Origin: Planctomycetaceae bacterium
GTDB taxonomy: Bacteria; Planctomycetota; Planctomycetia; Pirellulales; Thermoguttaceae
DNA length: 16,110 nt
Assembly (NCBI GenBank): GCA_015062085.1
Contig: SUVI01000097.1
Location: forward strand, 1-16,110
Direction of reading: 5' to 3'
The notes below the pieces were generated by a model that was not told where the DNA came from, did no database searches, and saw only the letters and a program-made list of their open reading frames with translations. The stretch's first letter is position 1. The number at the start of each line of letters is the position of its first letter. This document shows positions 14,665 to 16,110 of this stretch, one piece after another. The position numbers were made by a program, and so were the translations under genes.

Positions 14665-14920
14665 GGAAACCTCCGAGCGTGGAAAAATGGGGGAAATGAA
14701 AGGATGGCGGTGAAAACTTTCTACTTTGGCTGAGGCTCGAAAAACCATTCACTTTAAGATCCGCAGCGCTTCCGGTAAAGCGCAACATCTAGAAACTGTA
14801 TCTTGTGCAGTTCTCAGAGCGATTTTTGAAAAAAAACGAGTTCGGATCCATTTCCGCGGACCTTTTAGGACTTTTCTCCAAGTCAGCAGAACGGATCCGA
14901 CTCCGCTCATTCGATCAACG
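14665..14920 (-). other. Gap between Pro/Ala-rich and beta-helix genes with hairpin
   Basis: A 256-bp non-coding stretch. GCGCTT (14766-14771) and AAGCGC (14778-14783) form a 6-bp hairpin, too far (about 140 nt) past the upstream stop to be an obvious terminator but close to where the beta-helix transcript may start. I see no convincing promoter hexamers; GGAGG before 14664 is the only clear signal. Confidence 0.4.
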
Positions 14921-15475
14921 CTACTTTACCTGCTTTTTCAGAGCGCGGCGCGCACGGATCTCATTTTCTCGTGTCTGGATCTTTTGACGCTGTTCCGGAG
15001 TCAGGACCGTCTGGATCTCCTGTATCATCTCCGCACGAAGCGCATCCATCTCTTTTTCAAGCTCTTCCATACGCGGCCGATACTTTTTCTGAATGTCGTA
15101 AATTTGTTCCCGTTGCTCTTTCGTCACAAAATCACGATACCCAAGCGGCAGTGTACCGCGCCGCTGTATCGCACGACGTGCAGGTTCACCAGCCGGAACG
15201 ACATCCGGAGCGGGTGGGGCTTCGGATGGGGCTGGTTCGGGAGCAGGTTCTGAAACCGGCGCTGGTGCAGGAGCTGCAGCCGGTGCGGCATCTGTCTTTT
15301 GTTCTGGAGCCGGGGCAGGATCCGCCGCCGGTGTAGGTGCCGTAGGAACTTCAGCATTAACCGCCGGTTTCGTCGCCGCCGCGGCACCTTCTCCAGTGTC
15401 CTGTGCCAGAACCAGAGATGAAAACGGAGCGAACGCAAAAAGCGATGCACAAATCAAAACAGAACGAAATCTCAT
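14921..15475 (-). CDS. Secreted Pro/Ala-rich protein with LTxxQ-type helical C-terminus
   Basis: A 184-residue exported protein. A signal peptide spans 1-24 (MRFRSVLICASLFAFAPFSSLVLA, cut before QDTG). Residues ~30-100 are a low-complexity Pro/Ala/Glu linker built on PAP/PAPAP and SEPAPEPAP repeats, probably extended across the periplasm. Residues ~115-182 are a charged helical segment, VTKEQREQIYDIQKKYRPRMEELEKEMDALRAEM, followed by VLTPEQRQKI, resembling the LTxxQ motif region of Spy/CpxP-like periplasmic proteins, which bind misfolded proteins or metals. Whether it is a true Spy relative cannot be told. Start: GAGG is 6 nt before ATG 15475, and the longer frame to 15598 adds sequence that is not signal-like. 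It may be co-directional with, but independent of, the beta-helix gene. Confidence 0.8.
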   Translation of the reverse strand: MRFRSVLICASLFAFAPFSSLVLAQDTGEGAAAATKPAVNAEVPTAPTPAADPAPAPEQKTDAAPAAAPAPAPVSEPAPEPAPSEAPPAPDVVPAGEPARRAIQRRGTLPLGYRDFVTKEQREQIYDIQKKYRPRMEELEKEMDALRAEMIQEIQTVLTPEQRQKIQTRENEIRARRALKKQVK

Positions 15476-15534
15476 GGAAAACCTCACTGTCAATGAAAAA
15501 ACTGACTGTACGTTTTTTTTCAAAACACACAGAT

Positions 15535-15551
15535 AGAAATTTGAAATTTCT
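15535..15551. promoter_or_regulatory. 17-bp AT-rich palindrome upstream of the Pro/Ala-rich gene
   Basis: AGAAATTT (15535-15542), a central G, then the exact reverse complement AAATTTCT (15544-15551), 60 nt before the ATG. A regulator site or part of the promoter is possible; clear -35 and -10 boxes are not seen. Confidence 0.35.
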
Positions 15552-15610
15552 GGATCATGAAAGAGTGAGCGGTATGCACGCTGCATTCTCTCTCCCAAAA
15601 CAGTAGGATG

Positions 15611-15640
15611 GCCTGGAGACGACAGATATCGACTCCAGGC
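15611..15640 (-). terminator. Hairpin after the LRR gene
   Basis: GCCTGGAG (15611-15618) and CTCCAGGC (15633-15640) form a perfect 8-bp stem with a 14-nt loop, about 60 nt beyond the LRR gene stop on the - strand. A 15-bp palindrome, TTAAATC-A-GATTTAA (15681-15695), lies closer to the stop. Neither has a long U tract. Confidence 0.45.
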
Positions 15641-15702
15641 ACATTCTCCGTCACACCGTAAAGGCGGACTTGAGGAACTTTTAAATCAGATTTAATGTCC
15701 CT

Positions 15703-16110
15703 TTATTTCGTGACCTGGCAATTCGGAAGTGCTGCCGAGAGTTCTGCGAGCGCAGCATCGGAGATCCCCGTCGCGCGGAAACTGACCTTCTTGAGAGACG
15801 TCATTTTCTTAAGCGATTCAATGCATGCATCCGTGATCATCGTTTCGGCAAGATCCAGATCTTCCAGATTCGTCAGGGCCGTGAGTTTCGCGACGCCTTC
15901 GTCCGAGATCTGGTTGGCGACCAGGGAAAGACGCTTCAGCGAGGTGATCTTCACGATGGAATCGAGACCCGCATCGCTCAGATTGTTCGCCCACAGATCA
16001 AGATGATCGAGCTTCGTGAGGCCTTCGAGATATTTCGCGCCTTCGTCGTCAATAACATTTTCGCTCACGATCAGCTGCGTCAGTTCCGGCATGTTGACGC
16101 AGGCTTTCAG
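15703..16110 (-). CDS. Leucine-rich-repeat protein, C-terminal part (start outside window)
   Basis: The frame is open to the window edge (LKACVNMPELTQ is in frame across the ATG at 16092), so the N-terminus lies beyond 16110. The visible 135 residues are five ~24-residue leucine-rich repeats of the form L..L.L..N.ISD.G...L..LT: LTQLIVSENVIDDEGAKYL, LDHLDLWANNLSDAGLDSI, LKRLSLVANQISDEGVAKL, LEDLDLAETMITDACIESL, LKKVSFRATGISDAALAEL. It ends LPNCQVTK, the cap typical of LRR proteins in Planctomycetota. Such repeats serve protein-protein contacts. Whether the missing part has a signal peptide, a kinase domain or more repeats cannot be seen. The partner is unknown. Confidence 0.88.
   Translation of the reverse strand: MKACVNMPELTQLIVSENVIDDEGAKYLEGLTKLDHLDLWANNLSDAGLDSIVKITSLKRLSLVANQISDEGVAKLTALTNLEDLDLAETMITDACIESLKKMTSLKKVSFRATGISDAALAELSAALPNCQVTK

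Overview
The window looks like a piece of a bacterial chromosome, most plausibly from a Planctomycetota (or wider PVC-group) organism that degrades plant or other complex polysaccharides. The lineage is inferred from gene style, with no marker gene present: a Ser/Thr kinase fused to a formylglycine-generating-enzyme (FGE/SUMF1) fold, a leucine-rich-repeat protein ending in LPNCQ, an SGLT-type sugar symporter used instead of an ABC importer, a XylR-type (LacI-like sensor plus AraC helix-turn-helix) regulator, and secreted beta-helix and Pro/Ala-rich proteins. Genes lie on both strands. Several have clear GGAG/GGAGG ribosome sites, and two have near-perfect sigma70-type promoters.

Region 1 (1-10106) is an L-arabinose locus. 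On the + strand are the C-terminus of a probable GH51 alpha-L-arabinofuranosidase, then araD (ribulose-5-phosphate 4-epimerase) and araB (ribulokinase), 6 nt apart. On the - strand, read from right to left, are a XylR/AraC-type regulator, an SSS/SGLT sugar:Na+ symporter, araA (arabinose isomerase) and a membrane Ser/Thr kinase-FGE fusion. Together they cover release of arabinose from polymer, uptake, isomerisation, phosphorylation and epimerisation to xylulose-5-phosphate. araA is split from araBD and points towards it. The convergent gap between araB and the kinase holds a three-unit palindromic repeat element in mixed orientation (2879-3053).

Region 2 (10065-10615) is the longest non-coding stretch. 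It has a full-consensus promoter for the regulator (12 of 12 hexamer positions, 16-bp spacer), palindromes around that promoter, a 17-bp palindrome resembling an AraR operator, and a possible 18-codon leader ORF.

Region 3 (10616-16110) looks unrelated to arabinose: a flavin reductase-rubredoxin fusion (high-molecular-weight rubredoxin type), a MATE exporter, a secreted right-handed beta-helix protein with a CBM-like insertion, a secreted Pro/Ala-rich protein with an LTxxQ-type helical tail, and the C-terminal part of an LRR protein. Hairpins mark most gene ends. I found no rRNA, tRNA, transposase, phage gene or CRISPR array.

I see no clearly new multi-gene system. The strongest candidates for novelty are the palindromic repeat family, the kinase-FGE protein placed inside an arabinose locus, and the palindromes of the regulator region.
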